Shown one piece after another: positions 33,521 to 43,060 of a DNA stretch of 64,000 nucleotides. The DNA is from Natronococcus pandeyae. GTDB lineage: Archaea; Halobacteriota; Halobacteria; Halobacteriales; Natrialbaceae. The stretch spans positions 372,001-436,000 of the forward strand of contig NZ_PHNJ01000001.1 in NCBI RefSeq assembly GCF_008122205.1. Direction: 5' to 3'. The position numbers and the translations under genes are program-made. Below the pieces are notes generated by a model. It ran no database searches, was not told the origin of the DNA, and saw only the letters and a list, made by a program, of their open reading frames with translations. Position 1 is the stretch's first letter; every line of letters starts with the position of its first letter.

Positions 33521-34582
33521 ATGTCGACACGACACCCCTCACCGGGACCAGAACAGGCCGAATCGAACCGCTTACTGTCCGTCAACGACCTTCGAACAGA
33601 CATCCGGACCGACCAGGGGACGATCCGGGCCGTCGACGGCGTGAGCTTCGAGGTCGGTCGCGGCGAGACCGTCTGTCTCGTCGGCGAGTCCGGCAGCGGC
33701 AAGAGCGTCACCTGCAGGTCCCTGACCGGAATTCTCCCCGAGCCACCGGCCGACGTCGTCGGCGGGAGCGTCGAATTCGACGGCCAGTCGCTGCTCGAGG
33801 CCGACGACGAACAGCTTCGGCGGATTCGCGGCGACCGGATCGCACACGTCTTCCAGAGCCCACAGAGCGCGCTCGACCCGGTCTACACGATCGGCGATCA
33901 ACTCGTCGAAGCGATCACGATTCACAACACCGCGTCTGCCGCGCGCGAGCGCGCGATCAATCTTCTCCGACGGGTCGGCATTCCGCGAGCCGACAGTCGG
34001 ATCGACGACTATCCCCACGAGTTCTCCGGCGGAATGTGCCAACGCGCTGCGATCGCAATCGCCCTCGCGTCCGATCCCGAACTGCTGATCGCCGACGAGC
34101 CGACCACGGCCGTCGACGTCACCGTCCAGGCCCGTCTGATCGAACTGCTCAGGGGGCTGACCGACGACGGAACGTCCGTGCTGTTGATCACCCACGACCT
34201 GCGGGTCGCCGCTGCCCTCGCCGATCGGTTGCTCGTGATGTACGGCGGAACGATCGTCGAACGCGGACCACTCGAGGAGCTGTTCGACCGCCCGGCACAC
34301 CCCTACACGCAAGCGCTCTTCGAGAGCTACACCGGCTGCTCGAGTCGCGGCGATCGAACTGCCCGAAGGGACGTTCCGACTGCTGGATGCCGGTTCCGTG
34401 CGGAGTGTCGACACGCGGTCGACACCTGTGTGGGTGGCGAGCAGCCCCCGTCGTACGCCGTCGGCGATCGCGAGACACACGGGGTCTCCTGCGTCCATTA
34501 CGGACCCGACCGGGACCCGACGCCGGTGCTGGCCGACGCCGCCGCGGCGCGGCCCGTTTCGACGGAGGGTGACGATGACTGA
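33521..34582 (+). CDS. Dipeptide ABC ATPase (DppD/OppD-like), system 1
   Basis: 353 residues. Walker A GESGSGKSVT, Q-loop VFQSPQSALDP, signature FSGGMCQRA, Walker B LLIADEPTTAVD and switch THDLRV are intact. The C-terminal cysteine motif GCRFRAECRHAVDTC followed by VSC has normal spacing. It powers system 1 with DppF, whose start overlaps this stop by 8 nt. Confidence 0.93.
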   Translation: MSTRHPSPGPEQAESNRLLSVNDLRTDIRTDQGTIRAVDGVSFEVGRGETVCLVGESGSGKSVTCRSLTGILPEPPADVVGGSVEFDGQSLLEADDEQLRRIRGDRIAHVFQSPQSALDPVYTIGDQLVEAITIHNTASAARERAINLLRRVGIPRADSRIDDYPHEFSGGMCQRAAIAIALASDPELLIADEPTTAVDVTVQARLIELLRGLTDDGTSVLLITHDLRVAAALADRLLVMYGGTIVERGPLEELFDRPAHPYTQALFESYTGCSSRGDRTARRDVPTAGCRFRAECRHAVDTCVGGEQPPSYAVGDRETHGVSCVHYGPDRDPTPVLADAAAARPVSTEGDDD

Positions 34583-35888
34583 ACGGACCGCCGGTCACGA
34601 GGAGGGCGAGACGCCGCGCGAGGACGAGTCGGCGTTGCTCGAGGTCGAAAACCTCGAGACGCACTTCCCGATTACGGAGGGGTGGCTCCGGCGAGAAACC
34701 GGCCGGGTTCGCGCCGTCGACGGCGTCAGCTTCGAACTTCGTCCCGGCGAGGCGTTCGGCCTCGTCGGCGAGTCCGGCAGCGGCAAGACGACGACGGCCC
34801 ACTCGATTCTCCGACTCGAAGCGGCGACGGGTGGCAAGATCCGCTTCGACGGCGAGCGAGTGACGGAGCTCACCGGCGCCGATCTCCGGCGGTTCAGACG
34901 ACGAGTCCAGTTGGTCGTCCAGGATCCGAACGACGCGTTCAACCCGCGGATGACGGTCGGCGAGGCCGTCGCCGAACCGCTCGCACTCCACGGAATGGAC
35001 GACGGCGACCGCCGGCGCGCGATCGTCGCAGACCTCCTCGAGCGGGTCGGGCTCGAGGCCGCCGACGCCGATCGGTTCCCACACGAGTTCTCCGGCGGCC
35101 AGAAACAGCGCATCTCGATCGCCCGCGCGCTCGTCTGCAATCCGGACCTGATCGTCGCCGACGAACCGACGAGCGCGCTGGACGGCCGCATCAAGTCGGA
35201 TATCCTCGCGTTGCTCGACGAACTCCGCCGGGAGTTCGACATCGCGGTGCTGTGTATCAGCCACGACATCGACGTCATCCGCCGATTCTGCGACCGGGTC
35301 GGCGTCATGTACCTCGGCAAACTCGTCGAGAAGGGGGTGACTTCGGAGGTACTCGAGTCGCCCGCACACCCCTACACCAGGGTCCTGCTCGGCTCGGTTC
35401 CGAGCCTCGATCCGAGCGATCGGGAGTTCGTGCGGCCGCTGACCGAGACCGTTCCGGATCCCGCCGATCCTCCCTCGGGCTGTCGGTTTCACACCCGGTG
35501 CCCGGAACTGATCCCGCCGAGCGACGTGGCGCTCTCGAGAGAGTGCTGGCGGACGATCGCTCGGTTTCGTTTCGCCGTCGAGGACGGGCAACTCCCCGAG
35601 TCAGTCGCCGTCGAAACGGACGAGTCGTCTGTCGACGAGTCGACGGTTCGTGTGGCGTTCGACCTGCCGTCGACGATCCCGGACGAGACGGTCGACCGCG
35701 CCGTCGACGACGCGATTCGGTCGCTCAGCGACGGCGACCTCGAGGCCGCACGGGCGAGACTCGCCGAGGCGTTTCCGACGGTCTGCGAGCGAGCGGAGCC
35801 GAATACCGGCGACGAGCGTGAGCGATCGGTTCGGTGTCACCGCTACGACTCGTCGGTCGAGGCTGCGCCCCGTTCGTGGATGCGGTGA
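34575..35888 (+). CDS. Dipeptide ABC ATPase (DppF/OppF-like), system 1, with C-terminal insertion
   Basis: 437 residues from ATG 34575. Walker A GESGSGKTTT (65-74), signature FSGGQKQR (172-179) and Walker B LIVADEPTSALD are intact. The C-terminal cysteine motif is split: Cys303 and Cys309 ([10 protein letters not shown]) are separated by 94 residues from Cys404 and Cys421. The insertion includes a helix pair ending RAVDDAIRSLSDGDLEAARA that resembles the same region of the second DppF here. Last gene of the operon; ends 25 nt from the convergent 35914-36462 gene. Confidence 0.92.
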   Translation: MTERTAGHEEGETPREDESALLEVENLETHFPITEGWLRRETGRVRAVDGVSFELRPGEAFGLVGESGSGKTTTAHSILRLEAATGGKIRFDGERVTELTGADLRRFRRRVQLVVQDPNDAFNPRMTVGEAVAEPLALHGMDDGDRRRAIVADLLERVGLEAADADRFPHEFSGGQKQRISIARALVCNPDLIVADEPTSALDGRIKSDILALLDELRREFDIAVLCISHDIDVIRRFCDRVGVMYLGKLVEKGVTSEVLESPAHPYTRVLLGSVPSLDPSDREFVRPLTETVPDPADPPSGCRFHTRCPELIPPSDVALSRECWRTIARFRFAVEDGQLPESVAVETDESSVDESTVRVAFDLPSTIPDETVDRAVDDAIRSLSDGDLEAARARLAEAFPTVCERAEPNTGDERERSVRCHRYDSSVEAAPRSWMR

Positions 35889-35913
35889 GGGCAATAAGAA
35901 GAGAGTCGACGCG

Positions 35914-36462
35914 CTACTCTGCGTCGGGCTCGATGGTGACCGTCGTCTCGTCGTACAACCCCTTTTCGGCGGCGTTCTCGACGTTGAGTCCGGCGCCGAT
36001 CGTGTGGGTTCCCGGCTCGGCCGACTCCCACTCGTCGTCGGTCACGCGGAAGCGCTGTTGCCACCGCTTCCTGAACTGTTTTCGCTCGCCGCGGTCGAAC
36101 CTGAACCCGCGGCGCTCGTCCGGTGGATCGTGAAGCGGGACGTGGGACGCCTCGGTGATACCGTCGACCTCCCAGGACCACACGATCGGCGATTCGGTCG
36201 TGATCGTGATCGGGAACGGCATCGCGTTTCTCATCGTGACCTGGAACGGGATCGCGGCGTCTGCCGGGTACGTCGACCGCGGCGTCGAGACGTCGATCGA
36301 AATCGCTCGGTGGCGGATCCAGTTCGGAACGACGAGACGGCTCAGACTGGTGCTGTCGATCGAGCGCATCGCCTGCGGCGTGACCGACTCCTCTTGCTCC
36401 CGCGGAGAGAACGGCTCGTCGTCGTCACGGCGGAGGGCCCCTGACTCGTAGATCCGACGCAT
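35914..36462 (-). CDS. Predicted beta-sandwich protein downstream of dpp operon 2 (unidentified)
   Basis: 182 residues without signal peptide or membrane helix. The C-terminal half has alternating hydrophobic strands, PFQVTMRNAMPFPITITTES, W/F-rich loops and ESAEPGTHTIGAGL, resembling the fold of intracellular proteinase-inhibitor (BsuPI)-like or other Ig-like domains; this is a weak resemblance. It lies 68 nt after dppF of system 2 on the same strand, so it is probably the last gene of that operon. A role in peptide handling is inference. Confidence 0.6.
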   Translation of the reverse strand: MRRIYESGALRRDDDEPFSPREQEESVTPQAMRSIDSTSLSRLVVPNWIRHRAISIDVSTPRSTYPADAAIPFQVTMRNAMPFPITITTESPIVWSWEVDGITEASHVPLHDPPDERRGFRFDRGERKQFRKRWQQRFRVTDDEWESAEPGTHTIGAGLNVENAAEKGLYDETTVTIEPDAE

Positions 36463-36530
36463 TGGTGCGTACAGGGATGTCGAAGACTAAAACGTTCGGA
36501 TACGATTCGAGACGGTGAAAACGAGGTCCG

Positions 36531-37928
36531 TCAGTCGTCGGCGACGGCGTCGCCCGTCCCGCCGTTCGACGAGCGGAACTCGCCGTCGACGTACCGGTCG
36601 TCGTACAGCAGACACGCGATCTCGTGTGTCTCACCCGTCCGGACGTGGTCCGGATTGTGCACCTCACACGGGGACGTGAACGTCTCGTCGAGCAGTTCTC
36701 GAGCGGTCTCGAAGTCTTCCGCGTGGAGTGCGTCGACGACCTGCGAGAGGGTCCGTTCGGCCGTGGAGTCGGATACCACCTCGGGGATGGCGAACTCGTC
36801 ACGAACCAGTTCACCGAACCGATCGCGGGACACCGCGTTCGGATCGACCCGTTCACCCTGTGTTCCCTCGATTTCGTCCACTGCGGTGATCGACTCGAGT
36901 TCGTCGGTGCCCATCACCCGTAGCTTGAGGTCGACGATCGACCGCCAGACGTCCTGTGGCAGGTCGATCTCGTCGGGCGGAATGATGCTGGGACAGCGCG
37001 TGTGGAACCGACAGCCCGAGGGCGGGTTCATCGGCGACGGAACCGTTCCGGGCAGGAGGATCTGTTCGCCCTCCCAGAGGGGGTCGGGTTCGGGGATCGC
37101 CGAGAGCAGCGCCTCCGCGTACGGGTGGTGGGGCGGCGAAAACACCTCTTCGGTCGTTCCGACCTCCGCGAACTCGCCGAGATACATCACGGCGACGCGG
37201 TCCGAGATGTGTTCGACCACGCTCAGGTCGTGTGCGATGAAGATGTAGGAGAGGCCGAACTCCTCCTGGAGGTCCTCGAGCAGGTTGAGGATCTGTGCCT
37301 GCACCGAGACGTCGAGCGCGCTGACCGGTTCGTCACAGACAATGATCTCGGGGTCGACCGCGAGCGCGCGGGCGATGCCGATGCGCTGGCGCTGGCCCCC
37401 GGAGAACTCGTGGGGGTAGCGGTGGGCGTGGCTGGGGCTCAGTCCGACGGTCTCCAAGAGTTCGTAGATCCGTTCCGTTCGCTCCTCTCCCTCGGCGAGA
37501 TTGTGGATGTCGAGTGGCTCGCCGATGATGTCGCCGACGGTGAGCCGCGGATTCAGACTCGAGAACGGATCCTGGAAGATGTACTGCAGGTCCTTCCGGA
37601 GGTCACGAAGCTCCGAACTCGAGAGGTCGGTCACTTCGATCTCCTCCTGGTGGGACGGGTCGTCGGAGACGCCCCGGTCCTGGTAGTACACCGAGCCCTC
37701 CGTCGGTTCGATCAGTCGAAGCAGCGACCGGCCGAGCGTACTCTTTCCGCAACCGGACTCGCCGACGACGCCGAGAGTCTCTCCCTCGTACAGTTCGAGG
37801 TCGATCCCGTCGACGGCCTTGACCCACTGCGAGCGTCCGAGCAGATTGTCGAGGAACCCCTCGCTGGTGTCGTAGTACTTTTTCAGGTTCTCGGCCCGCA
37901 GCAGGGGCTCTTCGTTCGGTCTCGTCAT
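36531..37928 (-). CDS. Dipeptide ABC ATPase (DppF/OppF-like), system 2, with C-terminal insertion
   Basis: 465 residues. Walker [10 protein letters not shown] (56-64), Q-loop [11 protein letters not shown], signature FSGGQRQR (175-182), Walker [13 protein letters not shown]. The cysteines at the C-terminus are Cys306, Cys312, then 108 residues, then Cys421 and Cys439 ([15 protein letters not shown]). Ordinary OppF proteins have about six residues between the second and third cysteine. The inserted segment ends with [20 protein letters not shown], related to system 1. Overlaps dppD by 4 nt. Confidence 0.92.
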   Translation of the reverse strand: MTRPNEEPLLRAENLKKYYDTSEGFLDNLLGRSQWVKAVDGIDLELYEGETLGVVGESGCGKSTLGRSLLRLIEPTEGSVYYQDRGVSDDPSHQEEIEVTDLSSSELRDLRKDLQYIFQDPFSSLNPRLTVGDIIGEPLDIHNLAEGEERTERIYELLETVGLSPSHAHRYPHEFSGGQRQRIGIARALAVDPEIIVCDEPVSALDVSVQAQILNLLEDLQEEFGLSYIFIAHDLSVVEHISDRVAVMYLGEFAEVGTTEEVFSPPHHPYAEALLSAIPEPDPLWEGEQILLPGTVPSPMNPPSGCRFHTRCPSIIPPDEIDLPQDVWRSIVDLKLRVMGTDELESITAVDEIEGTQGERVDPNAVSRDRFGELVRDEFAIPEVVSDSTAERTLSQVVDALHAEDFETARELLDETFTSPCEVHNPDHVRTGETHEIACLLYDDRYVDGEFRSSNGGTGDAVADD

Positions 37929-39025
37929 TTGCGATCACGCTCCGAGTTCGGCGCTGTCGCACCGGCACCGGCACCGGCTTCGGCTTTGGCCGACTCCGAA
38001 CGGACCTCGACGGAGTAGTCGAGACCCTCCTGCAACTCGCCGGTGTACTCGAGACACGCGGCCGCGCGTTCGGTGTCGGTGCCGGTGACTTTCGTACCGG
38101 TTTCCGGGTCGAGCAGGGGCGGCTCCCGTTTCGTACAGGCGTCCTCGGCGTACGGACACCGCGGGTGGAAGCTACAGCCCGGCGGCAACTCGACGAGGTC
38201 CGGCATGGTGCCGGGGATGGTCTGCAGTCGCTCCCGCTTGTTGCCAACTCGTGGAATAGAACTCATCAACCCGACCGTGTAGGGGTGTTTCGGATCGTAG
38301 TAGAGGTCTTCGACGGGAGCCTTCTCGACCGGCTTGCCCGCGTACATGACCATCACGCGGTCACAGACTTCGGCGACGACGCCGAGGTCGTGCGTGATGA
38401 GCTGGATCGCCGTGTCGAACTCGTCCGCGAGCCCCTCGAGTTCCTCCAGGATCTGCGCCTCAATCGTCACGTCGAGTGCTGTCGTCGGCTCGTCACAGAG
38501 GAGGAGATCGGGATCACAAGAGAGCGCCATCGCGATGACCGCACGCTGTTGCATCCCGCCGGAGAACTCGTGTGGGTAGTCGGAAAAGCGCGACTCGGCC
38601 TCCGGAATTCCGACGGTGTCGAGCAGCTGAATCGTCCGCTCGCGAGCCTCCTCCTCGCCGTAGTCGAGGTGGTGTCTGACCGCCTCGGCGATCTGCTCGC
38701 CGACGGTGTAGACGGGGTTGAGCGCCGTCTGTGCGTCCTGGAAGATCATGGCGATCTCGTTGCCACGAACGTCCCGGATCTCCTCTTCGCTCATCTGGAG
38801 GAGATCCTCTCCTTTGAACAGGATCTCCCCGCTCTCGATACGGCCCGGACTCTCGATGAGTCGCATCAGCGAGAGCGCGGTAACGCTCTTGCCGGCACCG
38901 CTCTCGCCGACGACACCGAACTTTTCGCCGCGTTCGATACGATACGAGAGGTCGTCGACGGCGGTGACGACTCCTTCTTGCGTGTAGAACTTTACCGTGA
39001 GATCGTTGACTTCGAGTAGTGCCAT
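37925..39025 (-). CDS. Dipeptide ABC ATPase (DppD/OppD-like), system 2
   Basis: 366 residues. Walker A GESGAGKSVT, Q-loop IFQDAQTALNP, signature FSGGMQQRA, Walker B LLLCDEPTTALD, switch THDLGV. The cysteine motif has normal spacing: GCSFHPRCPYAEDAC followed by AACLEY. The last ~30 residues are an Ala/Gly/Glu-rich tail with no known role. Two nt after dppC, 4-nt overlap with dppF. Confidence 0.93.
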   Translation of the reverse strand: MALLEVNDLTVKFYTQEGVVTAVDDLSYRIERGEKFGVVGESGAGKSVTALSLMRLIESPGRIESGEILFKGEDLLQMSEEEIRDVRGNEIAMIFQDAQTALNPVYTVGEQIAEAVRHHLDYGEEEARERTIQLLDTVGIPEAESRFSDYPHEFSGGMQQRAVIAMALSCDPDLLLCDEPTTALDVTIEAQILEELEGLADEFDTAIQLITHDLGVVAEVCDRVMVMYAGKPVEKAPVEDLYYDPKHPYTVGLMSSIPRVGNKRERLQTIPGTMPDLVELPPGCSFHPRCPYAEDACTKREPPLLDPETGTKVTGTDTERAAACLEYTGELQEGLDYSVEVRSESAKAEAGAGAGATAPNSERDRK

Positions 39026-39027
39026 AG

Positions 39028-40077
39028 TTAGCCACCTCCTTGCTGTTCGATGCCCGTTTCCTGGGCGTCGAACGCGTCGTTGATCCCGTCACCGATCATG
39101 TTCATCGCCATCACGAACAGAAAGATCGCACCGCCAGGGAAGATGGTCGCCCACCAGGGGATCGCTCCCTCGGGACCCTGGATCAGCGTATCGCGGGTCT
39201 GGTCGAGCATCGTCCCCCACTCGGCGCTGCCAGGCGGCATGCCGAGACCGAGGAATCCGAGTGCAGCGACGCCGATGACGACGGTACCGATGTTGAGCGT
39301 CGCGACGACGATCATCGGTGGCATCGCGTTCGGAACGATGTGTCTGAAGATGACGGATCGATCACGCGCGCCGAGGGCCTTCGCGGCCATGACGTACTCG
39401 TTCTCCTTGACCGTCAGAACCTCCCCGCGGATGAGACGTGCGTACGTAACCCAGCCCGGGAGGGTGAACGCGGCGACGAGTTGCCAGTAACCACCGCCGA
39501 GAATCGCGACGATGATCAGCGCCAGGATGAGCGCCGGGAACGCGTAGACCGTGTCGACGATTCGCATCATGATTTCGTCGATCCAGCCGCCGTAGTAGCC
39601 GGAGATGGCACCGTAGACCAGTCCGAAGGCGCCGGTGAGCGCGACGACGACGAAGCCGATCGAGATACTGTATCGGCCGCCGTAGAGGATGCGCGAGAAC
39701 AGGTCACGACCGGAGCCGTCGGTCCCCATCGGATGTGCGAGTGTCGGCGAATCGTAGACCCCCGCGGAGGAATCCGGCGTCATGTACATGATCGTCGTTG
39801 GATCGTACGGCGCCAGCGAGAACGGCTGAACCGTCATTCCCACGACCGTGACCGGACGCGCGAAGAGTGCACACAGAGAGAGAATGCCGACGACGAAGAG
39901 GCCGATCAGCGCGGACCGGTTGTGCTTGAATCGCTTCCAGGCGCGCCCCAGTCGGCTCTCGGTCTCCGTTCCACTCTCTTCGGTCCATCCGGTCAACGGT
40001 TCCCGTTGTCGCACCTTCTCTGAGTCGAATCCGGAAACCTGGATCCGTCCGCGCTCCGTATGTTCGTTGCTAGTCAT
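39028..40077 (-). CDS. Dipeptide/oligopeptide ABC permease (DppC/OppC-like), system 2
   Basis: 349 residues. A charged cytoplasmic N-terminus of about 50 residues leads into six helices. Hallmarks: HPMGTDGSGRDLFSRILYGG, the coupling loop AAKALGARDRSVIFRHIVPNA, and GDGINDAFD at the end. The start overlaps dppB by 8 nt. Forms the channel with the system 2 DppB. Confidence 0.93.
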   Translation of the reverse strand: MTSNEHTERGRIQVSGFDSEKVRQREPLTGWTEESGTETESRLGRAWKRFKHNRSALIGLFVVGILSLCALFARPVTVVGMTVQPFSLAPYDPTTIMYMTPDSSAGVYDSPTLAHPMGTDGSGRDLFSRILYGGRYSISIGFVVVALTGAFGLVYGAISGYYGGWIDEIMMRIVDTVYAFPALILALIIVAILGGGYWQLVAAFTLPGWVTYARLIRGEVLTVKENEYVMAAKALGARDRSVIFRHIVPNAMPPMIVVATLNIGTVVIGVAALGFLGLGMPPGSAEWGTMLDQTRDTLIQGPEGAIPWWATIFPGGAIFLFVMAMNMIGDGINDAFDAQETGIEQQGGG

Positions 40078-41026
40078 ATCTGATTCTCGGATCGAGTACT
40101 GCGTACAGGATGTCTGCCAGCAGATTCGCGATAATGATGAACACGCCAGTAAACAGCGTGATCGCCATGATGAGATTTATTTCTCGTTCGTCGATCGCCG
40201 TAATGAACTCTCGACCGAGTCCCGGCCAGTTGAACACCACTTCGACGACGACCGAACCGGCGACGATACTCGCGGTCAGCGTTGCGGCGAGCGTGACGAC
40301 GGAGATGAGGGAGTTTCGGAGGACGTGCTTGAGGACGACCGTTCGCTCCGGCAGTCCCTTCGCTCGCGCGGCGGTCACGTACTCCTTGTTCATCTCCTCG
40401 GCCATCGACGTGCGCATCACGCGCATGATACTCGCCGCGGCCGCGGTCCCGATCGTGATACCGGGCAGTACCAGATACCACAGCATCTCGGGATGGTACA
40501 GCGCGTGCCTCGAGGGCGGCAAGACCGGCCACAGTCCGATCCAGAGCGCACCGATCAGGATCAGCATCAGGCCGAGCCAGAAGTTCGGGATCGAGATGCC
40601 CGAGAGGGCGAGGAACCGGCTGGCGGTGTCGGCGAACTCGTCCTTGTTGATGGCCGCGTAAATCCCGGTGGGGATCGCGATCACGAGTCCGAACGCCCAG
40701 CCGAACAGACCGAGGGCGATCGTCTCGGGGAGACGCGTCATCACGACCTCCGAAACGTCGCGGCCGGAGCCGATGACTTCACCGAAGTCACCGGTCAACA
40801 CGTTCCCCATCCAGGTCAGGTACTGCTCCCAGATCGGTCCGTCGAGACCGTACCGGGCGCGTAGCTGGGCCTCTTCGGCCGCCGTTACGTTCGGGTTCAT
40901 CGCAACCATCTGGGCGATCGGATCACCCGGCGTGAGGTGTACCAGCGAGAACGTAATCACTGAGACACCGAACAGGATCGGGATAATCGACAACAGTCGT
41001 TTCAGTATGAAACGTCGTAAGCTCAT
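40070..41026 (-). CDS. Dipeptide/oligopeptide ABC permease (DppB/OppB-like), system 2
   Basis: 318 residues. FILKRLLSIIPILFGVSVITF as the first helix, LTPGDPI in the outer loop, and the coupling motif TARAKGLPERTVVLKHVLRNS identify a DppB. It follows the binding protein by 53 nt and overlaps dppC by 8 nt. Confidence 0.93.
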   Translation of the reverse strand: MSLRRFILKRLLSIIPILFGVSVITFSLVHLTPGDPIAQMVAMNPNVTAAEEAQLRARYGLDGPIWEQYLTWMGNVLTGDFGEVIGSGRDVSEVVMTRLPETIALGLFGWAFGLVIAIPTGIYAAINKDEFADTASRFLALSGISIPNFWLGLMLILIGALWIGLWPVLPPSRHALYHPEMLWYLVLPGITIGTAAAASIMRVMRTSMAEEMNKEYVTAARAKGLPERTVVLKHVLRNSLISVVTLAATLTASIVAGSVVVEVVFNWPGLGREFITAIDEREINLIMAITLFTGVFIIIANLLADILYAVLDPRIRYD

Positions 41027-41079
41027 GGTAAGATCATATCTCTTGCACGAAAGACGGGAAACGGCGCGGTACGACGACC

Positions 41080-43038
41080 TTACTCGAGGTCGTGGTCTTC
41101 GATGACTTCTTCGAGCAGTTCCGCGGCAGCTTCGGGGTCGTACTCGTTGTACGGCCGAATCTCGTCTTCGAGTGCGTCGGCGTCGACGGTGCCGGCCTCT
41201 TCGGCGAGTTCAGGCAGGTCGGTCCAGGCGGGACGCGCCCAGCCGTTCAGCACGTGCTCGACGATCTGTTCGCGGGGGACGAGGTGGTTGATGGCCTGAC
41301 GGAGTCGCTCGTCGTCCCAGGGCATCTCGTCGTCGGCGGAGTGGACCGGGTACTGAATGTACTCGTACCCGCCCGCTTCGACGGATTTGACGACGTAGTC
41401 GCCGGAGTCGTCGAACTCGTCGAGGTCGGCCGTGGAGAGGCCGTACGTGATGTCGATCTCGTCGTTCTGCAGCGCGGCGGAGCGACTCGAGTCGTCCGGA
41501 ACGATCCGCAGATCGATCTCGTCGATGACGGGACCTGCTGGGAAGTCCTCGGGACCGTCGAACCACTCCTTCTGCTCGAGACCGAGCTCTTCGAGCCAGT
41601 AGTTGTCGTTCTTCGTGTACTCGACGTACTCTTCGTCCGAGAACTCGCTGAACTCGTAGGGACCGGTACCGATCGGTTCGACGCCGTCGTCTCCCCGTGG
41701 ATCGAGGTCGCCGCCCTCGAGATCGGCCTGCTCCATCGAGTGAATGTAGATGCCGGGGAGCTCCCGCTCGGCCTCGGCGTCGGGAATCTGCGCGTAGAGG
41801 TAAACCGTGTTGTCGCCGTCCGCTTCGGCGTGGAGCAGCGAGTCGAACGTCTGTGCCTCGAGGTCCGAGTTGTAGTACCGCTCGACGGTCGCGATGACGT
41901 GCTCGGACGTGAACTCTTCGCCGTTGTGGAACTCGATACCCTCGTGGAGGTCGTAACGGAACCGCATCCCGAAGGTGCCGTCGTCGACGGCTTCCTGGGC
42001 GTCGTCGGGAAGGAGGACGCGAACTTCGTCGTCTTCGACCGGGTCGTCCTCGGGGTGACGAACGATAATCTGTTCGTCGGTGTCGAGGATTCCCTCCTCG
42101 TCCGCCTCGACCGAGGTCATGTAGTCCTCGTAGTCAAGTCGCTCGACGTCGTTGGTCTCCTCGAGTTCGTAGTCTTCGGCGAGCCATGGGTAGAGGTTGC
42201 CCTCCTTGTCACTCCTGAGGAGCTGTTCGAAGACGAACTCCTGTGCGAGCGTCGAGGTCGTGTCGGTGCTGTACGGCGGGTCGAACGAGTCGACGTTCGC
42301 ACCGACGGCGCCTCGGAGGGTCCCACCTTCCTCGAGGTCAGAGACGTCGGTCTCTCGCGGATCGGCGTCCTCGTCCATCCACATGACCTGCTCGTCCTGC
42401 GGGGCGTGTAGCCCGTAATTGAAGATGCCCTCGCTGAACGGGTACATGTTGAACCCGTGGACGTTGTTGTTCGTCACGCCTGCGACGAGGTCGAAGTGCG
42501 TGATCGAACTGTAGCGGTTCTCGGCGAGATGCGTCCAGACCTCGTCGTAGCGCTCGCGACGAAGGTCCTCGTCTCCCGAGACCTCGACGCCGTACCGGGC
42601 GTCGTCGAGCAGGTCGTCGAGTTCGGAGTCGTCGATTCCGACGAGGTTACAACACTGACCGTGGTTCGTACTGTGGTGAAGTGCCTGACAGAAACTCTCC
42701 GGATTGAACGTCCCGGAAAGGCCGATACAGGGGACGTTCCCGCTCTCGGCGTACTCGAGGTCCATCACGCGCTCGATGTAGTTGTTCCACTCGTAGGTCT
42801 CGATCTCCGTACTGAAGTACCCCGAATCCTCCAGTGACGTGGAGATCAGTTCGACCATCTGCACTCGGTCGTCGTTGTCGGCGTTCACTTCGAGCTGAAC
42901 GTGGAATGTGGGATCGCCATCTTCCCCATCCTCGCCACCGAGACATCCAGCAACTGCTGCGATACTAACTCCACCAACCCCTTGAAGCAACTGTCGTCGA
43001 TCGACGTTAAGGGAGGACTGCTTGTGATCCTGCACCAT
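41080..43038 (-). CDS. Dipeptide/oligopeptide ABC substrate-binding lipoprotein (DppA/OppA-like), system 2
   Basis: 652 residues. Tat signal DRRQLLQGVGG (residues 13-23) and lipobox AVAGC (Cys32) give a lipid-anchored exported protein. The SBP_bac_5 pattern is present (EEFTSEHVIATVERY, GTGPYEFSEF, AINHLVPREQIV, and a C-terminal DPEAAAELLEE). The order is unusual: residues ~90-210 resemble the fragment that normally ends such proteins (NYIERVMDLEYAESGNV..TFNPESFCQALHH), placed before the main domain, so it may be circularly permuted. It leads the system 2 operon behind a TATA box and an inverted repeat. Confidence 0.9.
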   Translation of the reverse strand: MVQDHKQSSLNVDRRQLLQGVGGVSIAAVAGCLGGEDGEDGDPTFHVQLEVNADNDDRVQMVELISTSLEDSGYFSTEIETYEWNNYIERVMDLEYAESGNVPCIGLSGTFNPESFCQALHHSTNHGQCCNLVGIDDSELDDLLDDARYGVEVSGDEDLRRERYDEVWTHLAENRYSSITHFDLVAGVTNNNVHGFNMYPFSEGIFNYGLHAPQDEQVMWMDEDADPRETDVSDLEEGGTLRGAVGANVDSFDPPYSTDTTSTLAQEFVFEQLLRSDKEGNLYPWLAEDYELEETNDVERLDYEDYMTSVEADEEGILDTDEQIIVRHPEDDPVEDDEVRVLLPDDAQEAVDDGTFGMRFRYDLHEGIEFHNGEEFTSEHVIATVERYYNSDLEAQTFDSLLHAEADGDNTVYLYAQIPDAEAERELPGIYIHSMEQADLEGGDLDPRGDDGVEPIGTGPYEFSEFSDEEYVEYTKNDNYWLEELGLEQKEWFDGPEDFPAGPVIDEIDLRIVPDDSSRSAALQNDEIDITYGLSTADLDEFDDSGDYVVKSVEAGGYEYIQYPVHSADDEMPWDDERLRQAINHLVPREQIVEHVLNGWARPAWTDLPELAEEAGTVDADALEDEIRPYNEYDPEAAAELLEEVIEDHDLE

Positions 43039-43060
43039 GAACTTTCGTGTGTAGGGGAGG

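Noticed and set aside
36531-41026. A true duplication linking the two dpp operons
   Set aside because: The corresponding proteins are clearly paralogous but diverged along their whole length, with different lengths and termini; no recent duplication is supported.
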